Assembly (NCBI RefSeq): GCF_032595355.1
Contig: NZ_JASMWN010000019.1
Coordinates: 47,448 to 111,447 of the forward strand
Source: Sedimentitalea todarodis
GTDB taxonomy: Bacteria > Pseudomonadota > Alphaproteobacteria > Rhodobacterales > Rhodobacteraceae
DNA length: 64,000 bases
Reading direction: 5' to 3'
In this document: positions 16,006 through 25,076 of the stretch, piece by piece
Numbering within the stretch: the stretch's first letter is position 1
How the letters are laid out: every line of letters begins with the position of its first letter
Made by a program: the position numbers and the translations under genes
The notes under the pieces: generated by a model
Database searches by the model: none
What the model saw: only the letters and a program-made list of their open reading frames with translations
Told to the model about the DNA's origin: nothing

Positions 16006-18261
16006 ATGGCCAAGTTGAAGTACACCCGCGATGAAGCCTTGACGTTTCATCTGGAGCCGACTCCGGGAAAGTTCGAAATACAAGCCACGGTGCCGATGAA
16101 CACACAGCGGGACCTGTCGCTGGCCTATTCTCCAGGCGTTGCCATCCCATGCGAAGAAATCGCGGCGAACCCGGAAACCGCCTATGACTACACCAACAAG
16201 GGCAACCTCGTGGCGGTGATTTCCAACGGCACCGCCGTTCTGGGTTTGGGCAATCTGGGCGCGCTGGGGTCGAAACCGGTGATGGAGGGCAAGGCCGTCC
16301 TGTTCAAGCGGTTTGCCGATGTGAACAGCATCGATATCGAACTGGACACCGAGGACGTCGCCGATTTCTGCAAGGCTGTCAGGCTGATGGCACCGACTTT
16401 CGGTGGCATCAACCTGGAAGATATCAAGGCTCCGGATTGTTTCATCATCGAACAACAGCTCAAGGAAGAGCTGGATATTCCGGTCTTTCACGATGATCAG
16501 CACGGCACCGCCGTTATTTGCGCGGCCGGCCTGATCAACGCGCTGCATTTGTCGAACAAGAAGATTGAAGAGGTCAGGATCGTGCTGAACGGCGCGGGCG
16601 CTGCGGGGATCGCCTGTCTTGAATTGCTCAAGTCGATGGGCGCGCGGCATGACAACTGTATCATGTGCGACACCAAGGGTGTGATCTGGCAGGGTCGGAC
16701 CGAGGGCATGAATCAGTGGAAATCCGGTCACGCCGTCAAGACCGAAGCGCGCACCCTCGAAGATGCGATGAAGGGGGCGGATGTCTTTCTGGGCGTCAGC
16801 GTCAAGGGAGCCGTGACGCAGGAAATGGTGGCGTCAATGGCCGACAATCCGGTGATCTTTGCGATGGCGAACCCTGATCCCGAGATCACGCCGGAAGAAG
16901 CACACGAAGTGCGCGTCGATGCCATCATCGCGACCGGGCGCAGTGACTATCCCAATCAGGTGAATAACGTTCTGGGCTTTCCCTACCTGTTCCGGGGCGC
17001 GCTGGATATCCACGCGCGCGCGATCAATGACGAGATGAAGATTGCCTGTGCCCATGCGCTGGCACAGCTTGCGCGCGAGGATGTGCCGGACGAAGTGGCG
17101 CTGGCCTATGGTGAAAACCTGACGTTCGGGCGCGACTACATCATCCCCACACCGTTTGATCCGCGTCTGATCCACCGTATTCCGCCTGCGGTGGCGCGCG
17201 CCGGAATGGATACCGGTGCCGCGCGGCGCCCGATCATCGACATGGAGGCCTATGAACTCACGCTCAAGGCCCGGATGGATCCGACCGCCAGTATTCTGCG
17301 CGGTCTGAATGCGCGGGCACGCGCCGCCAAGGCGCGGATGATCTTTGCCGAGGGCGATGATCCGCGCGTCTTGCGCGCGGCGGTGACATACCAGCGGTCC
17401 GGTTTGGGCAAGGCGCTGGTGGTAGGACGCCCTGACGAGGTCAAGGCCCTGCTGGATTCCGTGGGACTCGAGGATGCAGCCCGCGAGTTGGAAGTGGTGA
17501 ATGCCGCCAACACCCAACATCTGGATACCTACAAGGAATTTCTCTACGAGCGATTGCAGCGCAAGGGATTTGACAGACAGGATATTCACCGGCTCGCCGC
17601 GCGCGACCGGCATGTGTTTTCGGCCCTGATGCTGGCTCATGGCCATGGAGACGGGCTGGTTACGGGCGCAACGCGGAAGTCGGCGCATGTACTGGATCGC
17701 ATCAATCATGTTTTTGATGCCGATCCTGCGCATGGGGTGGCCGGTGTGACGGCACTGTTGCAAAAGGGGCGGATTGTTCTGATTGCCGATACGCTGGTGC
17801 AGGAATGGCCCGATGCCGAAGACCTCGCGACGATCGCGGAGCGCGCCGCAGATGTGGCCCGGCACATGGGGCTTGAACCCCGCGTGGCCTTCGTAAGCTT
17901 TTCGACCTTTGGCTATCCGGTGTCCGAGCGCGCGGAAAAGATGCATCAGGCACCCGGCGTCCTCGAAGCGCGCGGCGTCGATTTCGAGTTTGAGGGTGAA
18001 ATGACCGTGGACGTCGCCCTGACTGCGAAATCGCAGGCCGCCTATCCGTTTTCCCGTCTGACCGGGCCGGCCAATATTCTTGTGGTGCCCGCGCGGCATT
18101 CGGCGAGCATTTCGGTCAAACTGATGCAGGAAATGGGTGGCGCGACCGTGATCGGGCCGATCCTGTCCGGTCTGGACAAGCCCATTCAGATTTGTTCGTC
18201 GGTCTCCACCGCGAATGACATTCTGAACATGGCCGTTCTGGCGTCCTGCAAGATCGGATGA
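16006..18261 (+). CDS. maeB: NADP-dependent malic enzyme with phosphotransacetylase-like domain
   Basis: Decarboxylates malate to pyruvate with NADP, linking the TCA cycle to pyruvate and NADPH supply. Residues 1 to about 430 form the malic enzyme, including SPGVAIPCEEIA, the metal-binding FHDDQHGTA near 162 and the nucleotide fold GAGAAGIACLELL near 195. From about residue 430 the chain continues as a phosphotransacetylase-like domain (RMIFAEGDDPRVLRAA and later SVKLMQEMGGATVIGP) that is thought to be regulatory in this enzyme type. At 751 residues it is a complete MaeB. AGGAGA precedes the ATG by about 10 bases. A strong hairpin and a repeat follow the stop. Confidence 0.96.
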   Translation: MAKLKYTRDEALTFHLEPTPGKFEIQATVPMNTQRDLSLAYSPGVAIPCEEIAANPETAYDYTNKGNLVAVISNGTAVLGLGNLGALGSKPVMEGKAVLFKRFADVNSIDIELDTEDVADFCKAVRLMAPTFGGINLEDIKAPDCFIIEQQLKEELDIPVFHDDQHGTAVICAAGLINALHLSNKKIEEVRIVLNGAGAAGIACLELLKSMGARHDNCIMCDTKGVIWQGRTEGMNQWKSGHAVKTEARTLEDAMKGADVFLGVSVKGAVTQEMVASMADNPVIFAMANPDPEITPEEAHEVRVDAIIATGRSDYPNQVNNVLGFPYLFRGALDIHARAINDEMKIACAHALAQLAREDVPDEVALAYGENLTFGRDYIIPTPFDPRLIHRIPPAVARAGMDTGAARRPIIDMEAYELTLKARMDPTASILRGLNARARAAKARMIFAEGDDPRVLRAAVTYQRSGLGKALVVGRPDEVKALLDSVGLEDAARELEVVNAANTQHLDTYKEFLYERLQRKGFDRQDIHRLAARDRHVFSALMLAHGHGDGLVTGATRKSAHVLDRINHVFDADPAHGVAGVTALLQKGRIVLIADTLVQEWPDAEDLATIAERAADVARHMGLEPRVAFVSFSTFGYPVSERAEKMHQAPGVLEARGVDFEFEGEMTVDVALTAKSQAAYPFSRLTGPANILVVPARHSASISVKLMQEMGGATVIGPILSGLDKPIQICSSVSTANDILNMAVLASCKIG

Positions 18262-18270
18262 GGTAGCTCG

Positions 18271-18302
18271 TTGCCGTCGCCCCGATCACGGGGCGACGGC
18301 AA
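18271..18302. terminator. Perfect 14-bp stem-loop after maeB
   Basis: TTGCCGTCGCCCCG pairs perfectly with CGGGGCGACGGCAA around the loop ATCA. There is no U tract, so it may act with Rho or protect the 3' end. It starts 10 bases after the maeB stop. Confidence 0.7.
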
Positions 18303-18308
18303 GGCAAA

Positions 18309-18406
18309 AGCGTTCCGCGTTAAACCTGAATCACCTAACGCTGCCTGAAATCATAGATTTCAACGCGTTAGGTGACACCAGATGATCCACGTCAAACGCG
18401 AAACGC
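18309..18406. repeat. Palindromic intergenic repeat, copy B (98 bp)
   Basis: This is a nested imperfect palindrome between maeB and hutU. The inner arms are TGAAATC and GATTTCA, the next arms CACCTAACGC and GCGTTAGGTG, and the outer arms start GCGTTCCGCGTT and end AACGCGAAACGC. It aligns without gaps with copy A after parB (68 of 98 identical). The whole could fold into a cruciform. It encodes no protein, which resembles REP or MITE-type elements. Confidence 0.8.
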
Positions 18407-18415
18407 TCCAGGCAG

Positions 18416-20083
18416 TTACAGAATTCCCGGCAGGTTCAGCCCGTTTTTCCGCGCACAATCCACCGCGATGTCGTATCCCGCATCCGCATGGCGCATGACC
18501 CCGGTTGCGGGATCGTTCCATAGAACCCGCGCTATGCGCCGGTCCGCGTCCTCGGAGCCGTCACAGCAGATGACCATGCCGGAATGCTGCGAAAAGCCCA
18601 TGCCGACGCCTCCGCCGTGATGCAGGCTGACCCATGTTGCGCCCGACGCGGTATTCAGCAGCGCGTTCAGCAACGGCCAGTCCGACACGGCGTCCGATCC
18701 GTCCTTCATCGCTTCGGTTTCGCGGTTTGGCGAGGCAACCGACCCTGAATCAAGATGGTCACGACCGATCACGATGGGCGCGGACAGCTCGCCAGTGCGG
18801 ACCATCTCGTTGAACGCCAGGCCCAGCTTGTGACGCACGCCCAATCCGACCCAGCAGATACGGGCGGGCAGGCCCTGAAACGCGATACGTTCGCGCGCCA
18901 TGTCCAGCCAGTTGTGCAGATGACTGTCCTCCGCAAGGATTTCCTTCACCTTGGCGTCGGTCTTGTAGATATCCTCGGGATCGCCGGACAGGGCCGCCCA
19001 GCGGAACGGGCCGATGCCACGGCAGAACAGCGGGCGGATATAGGCCGGTACGAAGCCGGGGAAGTCAAAGGCGTTTTCCAACCCTTCTTCCAGCGCCATC
19101 TGGCGAATGTTGTTGCCATAGTCGACGGTGGGGATGCCTGCGGCATGGAAATCGACCATCGCCTTGACCTGCACTTTCATCGACGCACGCGCGGCCCTTT
19201 CGACGGCCTTCGGATCGCTTTCACGCTTTTGCCGCCATTCGCCCATGGTCCAGCCCTGCGGCAGATAGCCGTTGATCGGGTCATGTGCCGACGTCTGGTC
19301 GGTCACGATATCGGGCCGTACACCGCGTTTGACCAGTTCGGGATACACATCCGCCGCGTTTCCCAGCAGGGCGACGGATTTCGCCTCGCCCGCCTTGGTC
19401 CAGCGTTCGATCATCTCCAGCGCGTCATCAAGGTTATCAGTCTTCTCGTCGACATAGCGGGTGCGCAGGCGGAAATCGATGGAATCCGGGTTGCACTCGA
19501 CGGCCAGACAGCAGGCCCCGGCCATGACAGCGGCGAGCGGCTGTGCGCCACCCATACCGCCAAGCCCACCTGTCAGGATCCATTTGCCGCTGAGGCCGCC
19601 GTTATAGTGCTGGCGGCCGGCCTCGACAAAGGTTTCGTAGGTGCCCTGCACGATGCCTTGCGAGCCGATGTAGATCCATGACCCTGCGGTCATTTGGCCG
19701 TACATTGCCAGGCCCTTTTTATCCAACTCGTTGAAGTGATCCCAGTTTGCCCAGTGGGGCACGAGATTTGAGTTGGCGATGAGAACGCGGGGCGCATCCT
19801 TGTGGGTCTTGAACACCCCGACCGGCTTGCCGGACTGCACCAACAGTGTCTCATCCTCTTCAAGGTTCTGAAGGCTGGCGACGATCTTGTCGAAATCCTC
19901 CCATGTACGCGCGGCGCGCCCGATACCGCCATAAACCACGAGTTCATGCGGGTTCTCGGCCACATCCGGGTGCAGGTTGTTCATCAACATCCGCATGGGG
20001 GCTTCGGTGAGCCAGCTTTTGGCTGTAATATCCGACCCGGTGGCGGGATAGATGTCACGGGTATTCTTGCGGGGATCGCTCAT
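18416..20083 (-). CDS. hutU: Urocanate hydratase
   Basis: Second step of histidine degradation: adds water to urocanate to give imidazolonepropionate, using a tightly bound NAD as electrophile. The 555-aa protein has family landmarks throughout: MLMNNLHPDVAENPHELVVYGG near the N-terminus, the dinucleotide-binding WILTGGLGGMGGAQPLA, TDQTSAHDPINGYLP and the C-terminal LHHGGGVGMGFSQHSGMV. It is the last gene of hutI-hutH-hutG-hutU. The ATG at 20083 overlaps the hutG stop by 4 bases. The stop lies just beyond the palindromic repeat at 18309-18406. Confidence 0.98.
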   Translation of the reverse strand: MSDPRKNTRDIYPATGSDITAKSWLTEAPMRMLMNNLHPDVAENPHELVVYGGIGRAARTWEDFDKIVASLQNLEEDETLLVQSGKPVGVFKTHKDAPRVLIANSNLVPHWANWDHFNELDKKGLAMYGQMTAGSWIYIGSQGIVQGTYETFVEAGRQHYNGGLSGKWILTGGLGGMGGAQPLAAVMAGACCLAVECNPDSIDFRLRTRYVDEKTDNLDDALEMIERWTKAGEAKSVALLGNAADVYPELVKRGVRPDIVTDQTSAHDPINGYLPQGWTMGEWRQKRESDPKAVERAARASMKVQVKAMVDFHAAGIPTVDYGNNIRQMALEEGLENAFDFPGFVPAYIRPLFCRGIGPFRWAALSGDPEDIYKTDAKVKEILAEDSHLHNWLDMARERIAFQGLPARICWVGLGVRHKLGLAFNEMVRTGELSAPIVIGRDHLDSGSVASPNRETEAMKDGSDAVSDWPLLNALLNTASGATWVSLHHGGGVGMGFSQHSGMVICCDGSEDADRRIARVLWNDPATGVMRHADAGYDIAVDCARKNGLNLPGIL

Positions 20084-20880
20084 GATGCGCCTTTCAAGGT
20101 CGGGGCCAGGGCGGCCAGTTTCGTCAAGATGGTCTTGAGGTGAACGCGCAGGCGCGCTGCCTTGCCTTCGTCATAGGACCAAGGCGCGGTTTCCTGTGCC
20201 AGATAGGTGGATTGCGCCAATTCCATCTGAATCGCGTGAATCCCGGATTGCGGCTGACCGTAGTGCCGCGTTGTCCAGCCGCCCTTGAACCGCCCGTTCA
20301 GGATGCGGGTGTAGCCGGTCGCCTGTGCGCAGATTTCCCACGTTGCCGCTTCGATACGTCGATCACAGGTTGTTCCCGAATTGGTGCCGATGTTGAAATC
20401 GGGCAGGGTGCCGTCAAACAGGAACGGGATATCGCCCCTGATCGAGTGGCAATCATAAAGGATCGCCACGCCATGCCGTTTGCGTACCCGCGACAATTCC
20501 GCAGTCAGGGCCGCGTGATAGGGGGCATGAAAGGCTGCTCGCCGGTCTTCGATCTCGGCCTCACTCGGGGGTGTTTCCCAGATGTCGTGCCCATCGAAAT
20601 CGGTCAGCGGAACCAGCCCGGTGGTGTTCTGACCGGGATAAAGGCTTGCGCCACTCGGATCGCGGTTGGCGTCGATGACATAGCGGTGAAAGGCGGCACG
20701 CACGGTTGTGGCACCCGGCAGCAGGCTGTCATAGAGACGGTCGATATGCCAATCGGTATCGGTGAGCCCAAGACCCCGCGCATTCAGTCGCGCCTTGATA
20801 TCGTCGGGCACATGGGTGCCGGTGTGAGGCAGCCCCAGAACGATCGGGCCATCGCCCTGCGCAACGTCTACTGGTGTCAT
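20080..20880 (-). CDS. hutG: N-formylglutamate deformylase
   Basis: Hydrolyses N-formylglutamate to formate and glutamate, the last step of the five-enzyme histidine route. The N-terminal VLGLPHTGTHVP contains the metal-binding His. AILYDCHSIRGDIPFLFDG carries the family DxHS region. NGRFKGGWTTRHYG supplies the arginines that bind the substrate carboxylates. At 266 residues it is normal size. Its partner HutF supplies the substrate from formiminoglutamate. The start overlaps hutH by 4 bases and the end overlaps hutU by 4 bases. Confidence 0.95.
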   Translation of the reverse strand: MTPVDVAQGDGPIVLGLPHTGTHVPDDIKARLNARGLGLTDTDWHIDRLYDSLLPGATTVRAAFHRYVIDANRDPSGASLYPGQNTTGLVPLTDFDGHDIWETPPSEAEIEDRRAAFHAPYHAALTAELSRVRKRHGVAILYDCHSIRGDIPFLFDGTLPDFNIGTNSGTTCDRRIEAATWEICAQATGYTRILNGRFKGGWTTRHYGQPQSGIHAIQMELAQSTYLAQETAPWSYDEGKAARLRVHLKTILTKLAALAPTLKGAS

Positions 20881-22415
20881 GTGGACAACTCCGGCAAATC
20901 AATGGCGGCGCTTGATAGGACATCTCCGTTCCGGATCAGCGTCGCGGCCAGTTCCAGATCGGGGGCAAGATAGCGGTCCTGATCCATTGTCCTGACCGAA
21001 TTGCGCAGGCTTTCCAGCACGCGGGTCAAAGGCGCGCTGGTGGTCAAAGGCGCGCGGAATTCGATGCCCTGCGCCGCGCACAAAAGTTCGACGCCCAGAA
21101 TCCGTTCAAGGTTTGCAACCATTCTGTCCAGACGCACCGCGCCATGGGCGGCCATGCTGACATGGTCCTCCTGATTGGCGCTTGTTGGTGTGCTGTCGGT
21201 GACACAGGGATTGGCCAGATGCTTGTTCTCGCTCATCAACGCCGCCGTGGTCACCTCGGCAATCATGTAGCCGGAATTGAGGCCCGGATTCGGCGTCAGG
21301 AAGGGCGGCAGATCATGGCTGAGCACCGGATCGACGATGAGAGCGATGCGGCGCTGGGCGATTGCCCCGATCTCGGCAACGGCCAGTGCGATCATGTCTG
21401 CGGCAAATCCAACGGGTTCGGCATGAAAATTTCCGCCTGACACAATCAGATCGGCGCCGACCAGCACCAGTGGATTGTCCGTCGCGGCATTTGCTTCGAT
21501 CTCAAGTGTGCGCGAGGCCATGCGCAGCACGTCCATTGCGGCCCCGGTGACCTGTGGTTGACAGCGGATACAGTAGGGATCCTGCACCCGCGTATCGTCC
21601 TCCCGGTGGCTTTCGCGAATGACCGATCCTTCGAGAAGATCGCGCATGCAATCGGCGGCTTCGATCTGGCCCGCATGACCGCGCAGGGCGTGGATTTCCG
21701 GCTGCAACGGTGCGGTGGACCCCATGATCGCGTCGGTCGAGAGCGCCGAAGTTACCAACGCGCTGTTCATCGCCCGCCACGCGCCGAACAGACCCGCCAG
21801 GGCAAAGGCCGTGCTGAACTGCGTTCCGTTGATCAGCGCCAGCCCTTCCTTGGCACCCAGCGCGACGGGGGCAAGACCCGCCCGTTTCAGCGCTTCGGCA
21901 CCGGGCAGCGTGACGCCCTCATATTCCGCTTCTGCATGGCCCATCATCACCGCGGCCATATGTGCCAGCGGCGCAAGATCACCGGAGGCACCGACGGAAC
22001 CCTGTACCGGGATGACCGGCGTGACATCCTTGGCCAGCATGTCTTCGATCAGGGTCACCAACTCCATCCTGACACCCGAGGCACCGCGCCCCAGGCTCAG
22101 CAGCTTCAGGGCCATCATCAGGCGGGCGTGGTTGCGCGGGATCGGATCTCCGACGCCGCAACAATGGGACAGGATCAGGTTGCGTTGCAACGCCGCCGTA
22201 TCTTTCGCCTCGATCTTGACGCTGGCCAGTTTTCCAAACCCGGTGTTGACGCCGTAGACTGCGGCATTGCCGTTGGCTGCCGCTTCAATTCGAGACTGCG
22301 CCTGGATCATCGCGGGGTGACAGGATGGGTCCAGTCTGACCGCCGCACCATCACGAAAGACGACCTCCAGATCGGCAAGGGTGACCGCTCCGGGGGTCAG
22401 TGTAAGTGTGATCAT
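20877..22415 (-). CDS. hutH: Histidine ammonia-lyase
   Basis: First step of histidine degradation: removes ammonia to give urocanate. The self-formed MIO electrophile comes from Ala143-Ser144-Gly145 in GSVGASGDLAPLAHM. YGVNTGFGKLA near residue 50 and the later SANQEDHVSM are also family signatures. The ATG at 22415 (MITLTLTPGAVT) is chosen because it overlaps the hutI stop as ATGA and gives 512 aa, the usual length. The open frame extends 52 codons further upstream, but only into hutI coding sequence. Confidence 0.98.
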   Translation of the reverse strand: MITLTLTPGAVTLADLEVVFRDGAAVRLDPSCHPAMIQAQSRIEAAANGNAAVYGVNTGFGKLASVKIEAKDTAALQRNLILSHCCGVGDPIPRNHARLMMALKLLSLGRGASGVRMELVTLIEDMLAKDVTPVIPVQGSVGASGDLAPLAHMAAVMMGHAEAEYEGVTLPGAEALKRAGLAPVALGAKEGLALINGTQFSTAFALAGLFGAWRAMNSALVTSALSTDAIMGSTAPLQPEIHALRGHAGQIEAADCMRDLLEGSVIRESHREDDTRVQDPYCIRCQPQVTGAAMDVLRMASRTLEIEANAATDNPLVLVGADLIVSGGNFHAEPVGFAADMIALAVAEIGAIAQRRIALIVDPVLSHDLPPFLTPNPGLNSGYMIAEVTTAALMSENKHLANPCVTDSTPTSANQEDHVSMAAHGAVRLDRMVANLERILGVELLCAAQGIEFRAPLTTSAPLTRVLESLRNSVRTMDQDRYLAPDLELAATLIRNGDVLSSAAIDLPELST

Positions 22416-23623
22416 TCTGGGGCTCCGACAATCCGCTTGTGAAGGGGGTTGTAACCGATGCGATAGGCAAGCTCGGCAGGGTGTTTGACGTCCCAGACCG
22501 CCAGGTCCGCCCGCTTTCCGCTCTCGATGATCCCCTGATCCGTCAAACCCAAGGCGTGCGCCGCGTTGCACGTGATGCCGCGCAGGGCCTCTTCGGGGGT
22601 CATGCGCAACAGGGTGCAGCCCATATTCACGGTCAGTAGCAGCGAGTTTAGCGGCGACGAGCCGGGGTTGATATCGGTTGCAAGCGCCATGCGCACCCCG
22701 TGCTTGCGAAACGCTGCGATTGGCGGTGCCTGAGTTTCGCGCAGGGTGTAAAACGCACCCGGCAGAATCACGGCGACGGTTCCGGCATCGGCCATCGCCT
22801 TGACGCCATCTTCGTCGAGGTATTCCAGGTGGTCCGCGGAAAGCGCGCCATAGCTGGCCGCCAGCTTTGCGCCGCCCAGATCGGACAGCTGTTCTGCATG
22901 CAGTTTGACTGGCAGGCCCAACGTCTTTGCGACATCGAAGACCCGCGCAATTTGGTCCGGCGAAAAGGCGATGCCCTCACAAAAGCCGTCAACGGCATCC
23001 ACCAGCCCCTCGGCATGGGCGGCGCGCAGGGTTGGGATGCAAATCTCGTCAATATAGGCGTCCTCGCGGCCCTTGTATTCGGCAGGCGTAGCGTGGGCTG
23101 CGAGGAATGACGTGCGCACCGTGATATCGCGGTCTTTGCCAACGGCACGCGCGACGCGCAGCATTCGCAGTTCGGTTTCACGGTCAAGACCATAGCCGGA
23201 TTTGATTTCGATCGCTGTCACGCCCTCACCGATCAACACATCCACACGACGCAGCGCCATTGTCAGCAGTTCACCCTCGGACGCGGCACGGGTTGCGGTA
23301 ACAGTCGATACGATGCCGCCACCGGCGCGGGCGACCTCTTCATAGGAGGCACCGTTCAGGCGCATTTCAAATTCGACCGCGCGGTCGCCGCCATGAACGA
23401 TATGGGTGTGGCAATCGATCAAACCCGGAGTCACCAGTCGGCCCGCCAGTGAAGTCTTGGCACCAGTGGAAAATTCATCGGGCAGTGCGCTGCGCGGGCC
23501 AACCCACTCAATCCGCCCGTCAGCCAACACGATCGCCGCGTCGTCGATCATTCCGTAGGGCACGTCAGTTCGCGCCATGGTTGCCACACGCAGATCGATC
23601 AGAATTTCTTTGGAATCGGTCAC
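22412..23623 (-). CDS. hutI: Imidazolonepropionase
   Basis: Third step of the pathway: opens 4-imidazolone-5-propionate to formiminoglutamate. It is an amidohydrolase with a zinc-binding HxH in IDCHTHIVHGGDRAVEF. EIKSGYGLD, KLHAEQLSD and LATDINPGSSP are typical of HutI. GTG at 23623 (MTDSKEILIDL) gives 403 aa, the expected size; the frame is open 22 codons further but runs through the divergent promoter region. It is the first gene of the leftward hut operon and faces hutF across about 94 bases. Confidence 0.95.
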   Translation of the reverse strand: MTDSKEILIDLRVATMARTDVPYGMIDDAAIVLADGRIEWVGPRSALPDEFSTGAKTSLAGRLVTPGLIDCHTHIVHGGDRAVEFEMRLNGASYEEVARAGGGIVSTVTATRAASEGELLTMALRRVDVLIGEGVTAIEIKSGYGLDRETELRMLRVARAVGKDRDITVRTSFLAAHATPAEYKGREDAYIDEICIPTLRAAHAEGLVDAVDGFCEGIAFSPDQIARVFDVAKTLGLPVKLHAEQLSDLGGAKLAASYGALSADHLEYLDEDGVKAMADAGTVAVILPGAFYTLRETQAPPIAAFRKHGVRMALATDINPGSSPLNSLLLTVNMGCTLLRMTPEEALRGITCNAAHALGLTDQGIIESGKRADLAVWDVKHPAELAYRIGYNPLHKRIVGAPE

Positions 23624-23676
23624 GAAAAATCCAATCCTTGTATGAATCTGCTTTTTTCTTAGCCAAAGTTGATTTA

Positions 23677-23690
23677 TATGTCTATACATA
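23677..23690. promoter_or_regulatory. Possible HutC-type operator between hutI and hutF
   Basis: TATGT-CTAT-ACATA is a hyphenated palindrome centred in the divergent hut promoter region. HutC, a GntR-family repressor released by urocanate, binds TGTATA/TATACA-type palindromes in other bacteria. No hutC gene is visible in the window. Confidence 0.35.
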
Positions 23691-23717
23691 ACTTGAATAA
23701 AGGTGGTTTTGGAAAGA

Positions 23718-25076
23718 ATGATACACGCACGTCACGCATTGCTTTCCTCGGGATGGGAACGAGATGTTCGCGTCGCCATGCGCGATGGCATCATCACCAC
23801 GATCGAGTGCGATGTCGCGCCGGCGAGCAGCGATGTCCGGGTCGATACATTGTTGCCGGCGCTCGGAAACCTGCACAGCCATACGTTTCAGCGCGCCATG
23901 GCCGGGATGACCGAATTCCGAAAGGCAGGGCGTGACAGTTTCTGGACATGGCGCGACCTGATGTATCGCTTCATGGATCGCCTGACTCCTGAACAGATCG
24001 AGGCGATTGCAGCGCTGGTCTTTGTCGAAATGCAAGAGGCTGGTTACGCCTCGGTCGGCGAATTTCACTATGTGCACCATCAGACCGGTGGATCTCGGTA
24101 TGACAATCTGGCCGAACTATCGCATCGGATCTTTGCCGCAGCCTCGACCACCGGCATCGGGCTGACCCATCTGCCGGTATTGTACACCTATGGCGGAGCA
24201 GGTCAGGCGGCATTGGCCGACGGCCAGTTGCGGTTCGGCAATGGCGTGGAGGCCTATCTGACACTGGTGGAAGCGGCCCTCGAAGGGCTAACGAATCTTC
24301 TCCCTGACGCAAGGATCGGCATCGCGCCGCATTCCCTGCGGGCCACGGCGCCGGATGACCTCCGAGCCGTTCTGAGCGCCCATCCCGACGGCCCGGTCCA
24401 CATCCATATCGCCGAGCAGCCAAAAGAGGTGACAGATATCAAGGCCTGGCTCGGCCAGCGGCCGGTCGATTGGCTGCTGAGCCACGCCAACGTGAACGAC
24501 AGCTGGTGCCTGATCCACGCCACGCATATGACCGATGATGAAACGCGCGCCATGGCGGGGTCGGGGGCGGTGGCCGGGTTGTGCCCGATCACCGAGGCCA
24601 ATCTGGGTGACGGCCCATTCAATGGCGCGATCCATCTCATGGCGAACGGCGCGTTTGGCGTCGGATCGGACTCAAATGTCAATATCTCATTGACCGAAGA
24701 GCTGCGCACGCTGGAGTATTCCCAGCGCCTGCGAGATCTGGCGAGAAATGTGATGGTCGTCGGCGAAGGATCGGTGGGCCATACACTCTATACAGGGGCG
24801 GCGCAGGGCGGCGCACAGGCACTGGGCAGGAATGGCGGTGAGATCGCGGTGGACCGGCTTGCGGATCTGGTCGCCATCGACAGCACGGACCCCGCCCTTT
24901 GCGCGCTGTCGCGAGAACAGATCCTAGATGGGCTGGTATTTGCGGCCAAGGACAGGGTTGTAACTGATCTGTGGTCCGCCGGACGCCATTGCGTCACGGG
25001 CGGGCGGCATATCGCGCGGGAAGACGTCGTTTCCACCTATCGCGCTGCAATTACTGACCTGCTGGCTTCGCTCTAG
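23718..25076 (+). CDS. hutF: Formimidoylglutamate deiminase
   Basis: Converts N-formimino-glutamate to N-formylglutamate and ammonia, which fits the presence of HutG rather than a one-step hydrolase. It is an amidohydrolase with the metal-binding GNLHSHTFQRAMAGM near residue 50. VGEFHYVHH, APHSLRATA, IHIAEQPKEV and GVGSDSNVNISLTEEL follow in HutF order. The start could be ATG at 23718 (452 aa), with AGGTGG at 23701-23706 as ribosome site, or GTG at 23703 (457 aa), which lacks a well-placed site. Transcribed away from hutI. Confidence 0.93.
   Translation: MIHARHALLSSGWERDVRVAMRDGIITTIECDVAPASSDVRVDTLLPALGNLHSHTFQRAMAGMTEFRKAGRDSFWTWRDLMYRFMDRLTPEQIEAIAALVFVEMQEAGYASVGEFHYVHHQTGGSRYDNLAELSHRIFAAASTTGIGLTHLPVLYTYGGAGQAALADGQLRFGNGVEAYLTLVEAALEGLTNLLPDARIGIAPHSLRATAPDDLRAVLSAHPDGPVHIHIAEQPKEVTDIKAWLGQRPVDWLLSHANVNDSWCLIHATHMTDDETRAMAGSGAVAGLCPITEANLGDGPFNGAIHLMANGAFGVGSDSNVNISLTEELRTLEYSQRLRDLARNVMVVGEGSVGHTLYTGAAQGGAQALGRNGGEIAVDRLADLVAIDSTDPALCALSREQILDGLVFAAKDRVVTDLWSAGRHCVTGGRHIAREDVVSTYRAAITDLLASL

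Noticed and set aside
16834..18099. 421-codon reverse frame opposite maeB
   Set aside because: No domains or start signals; maeB is intact on the forward strand.
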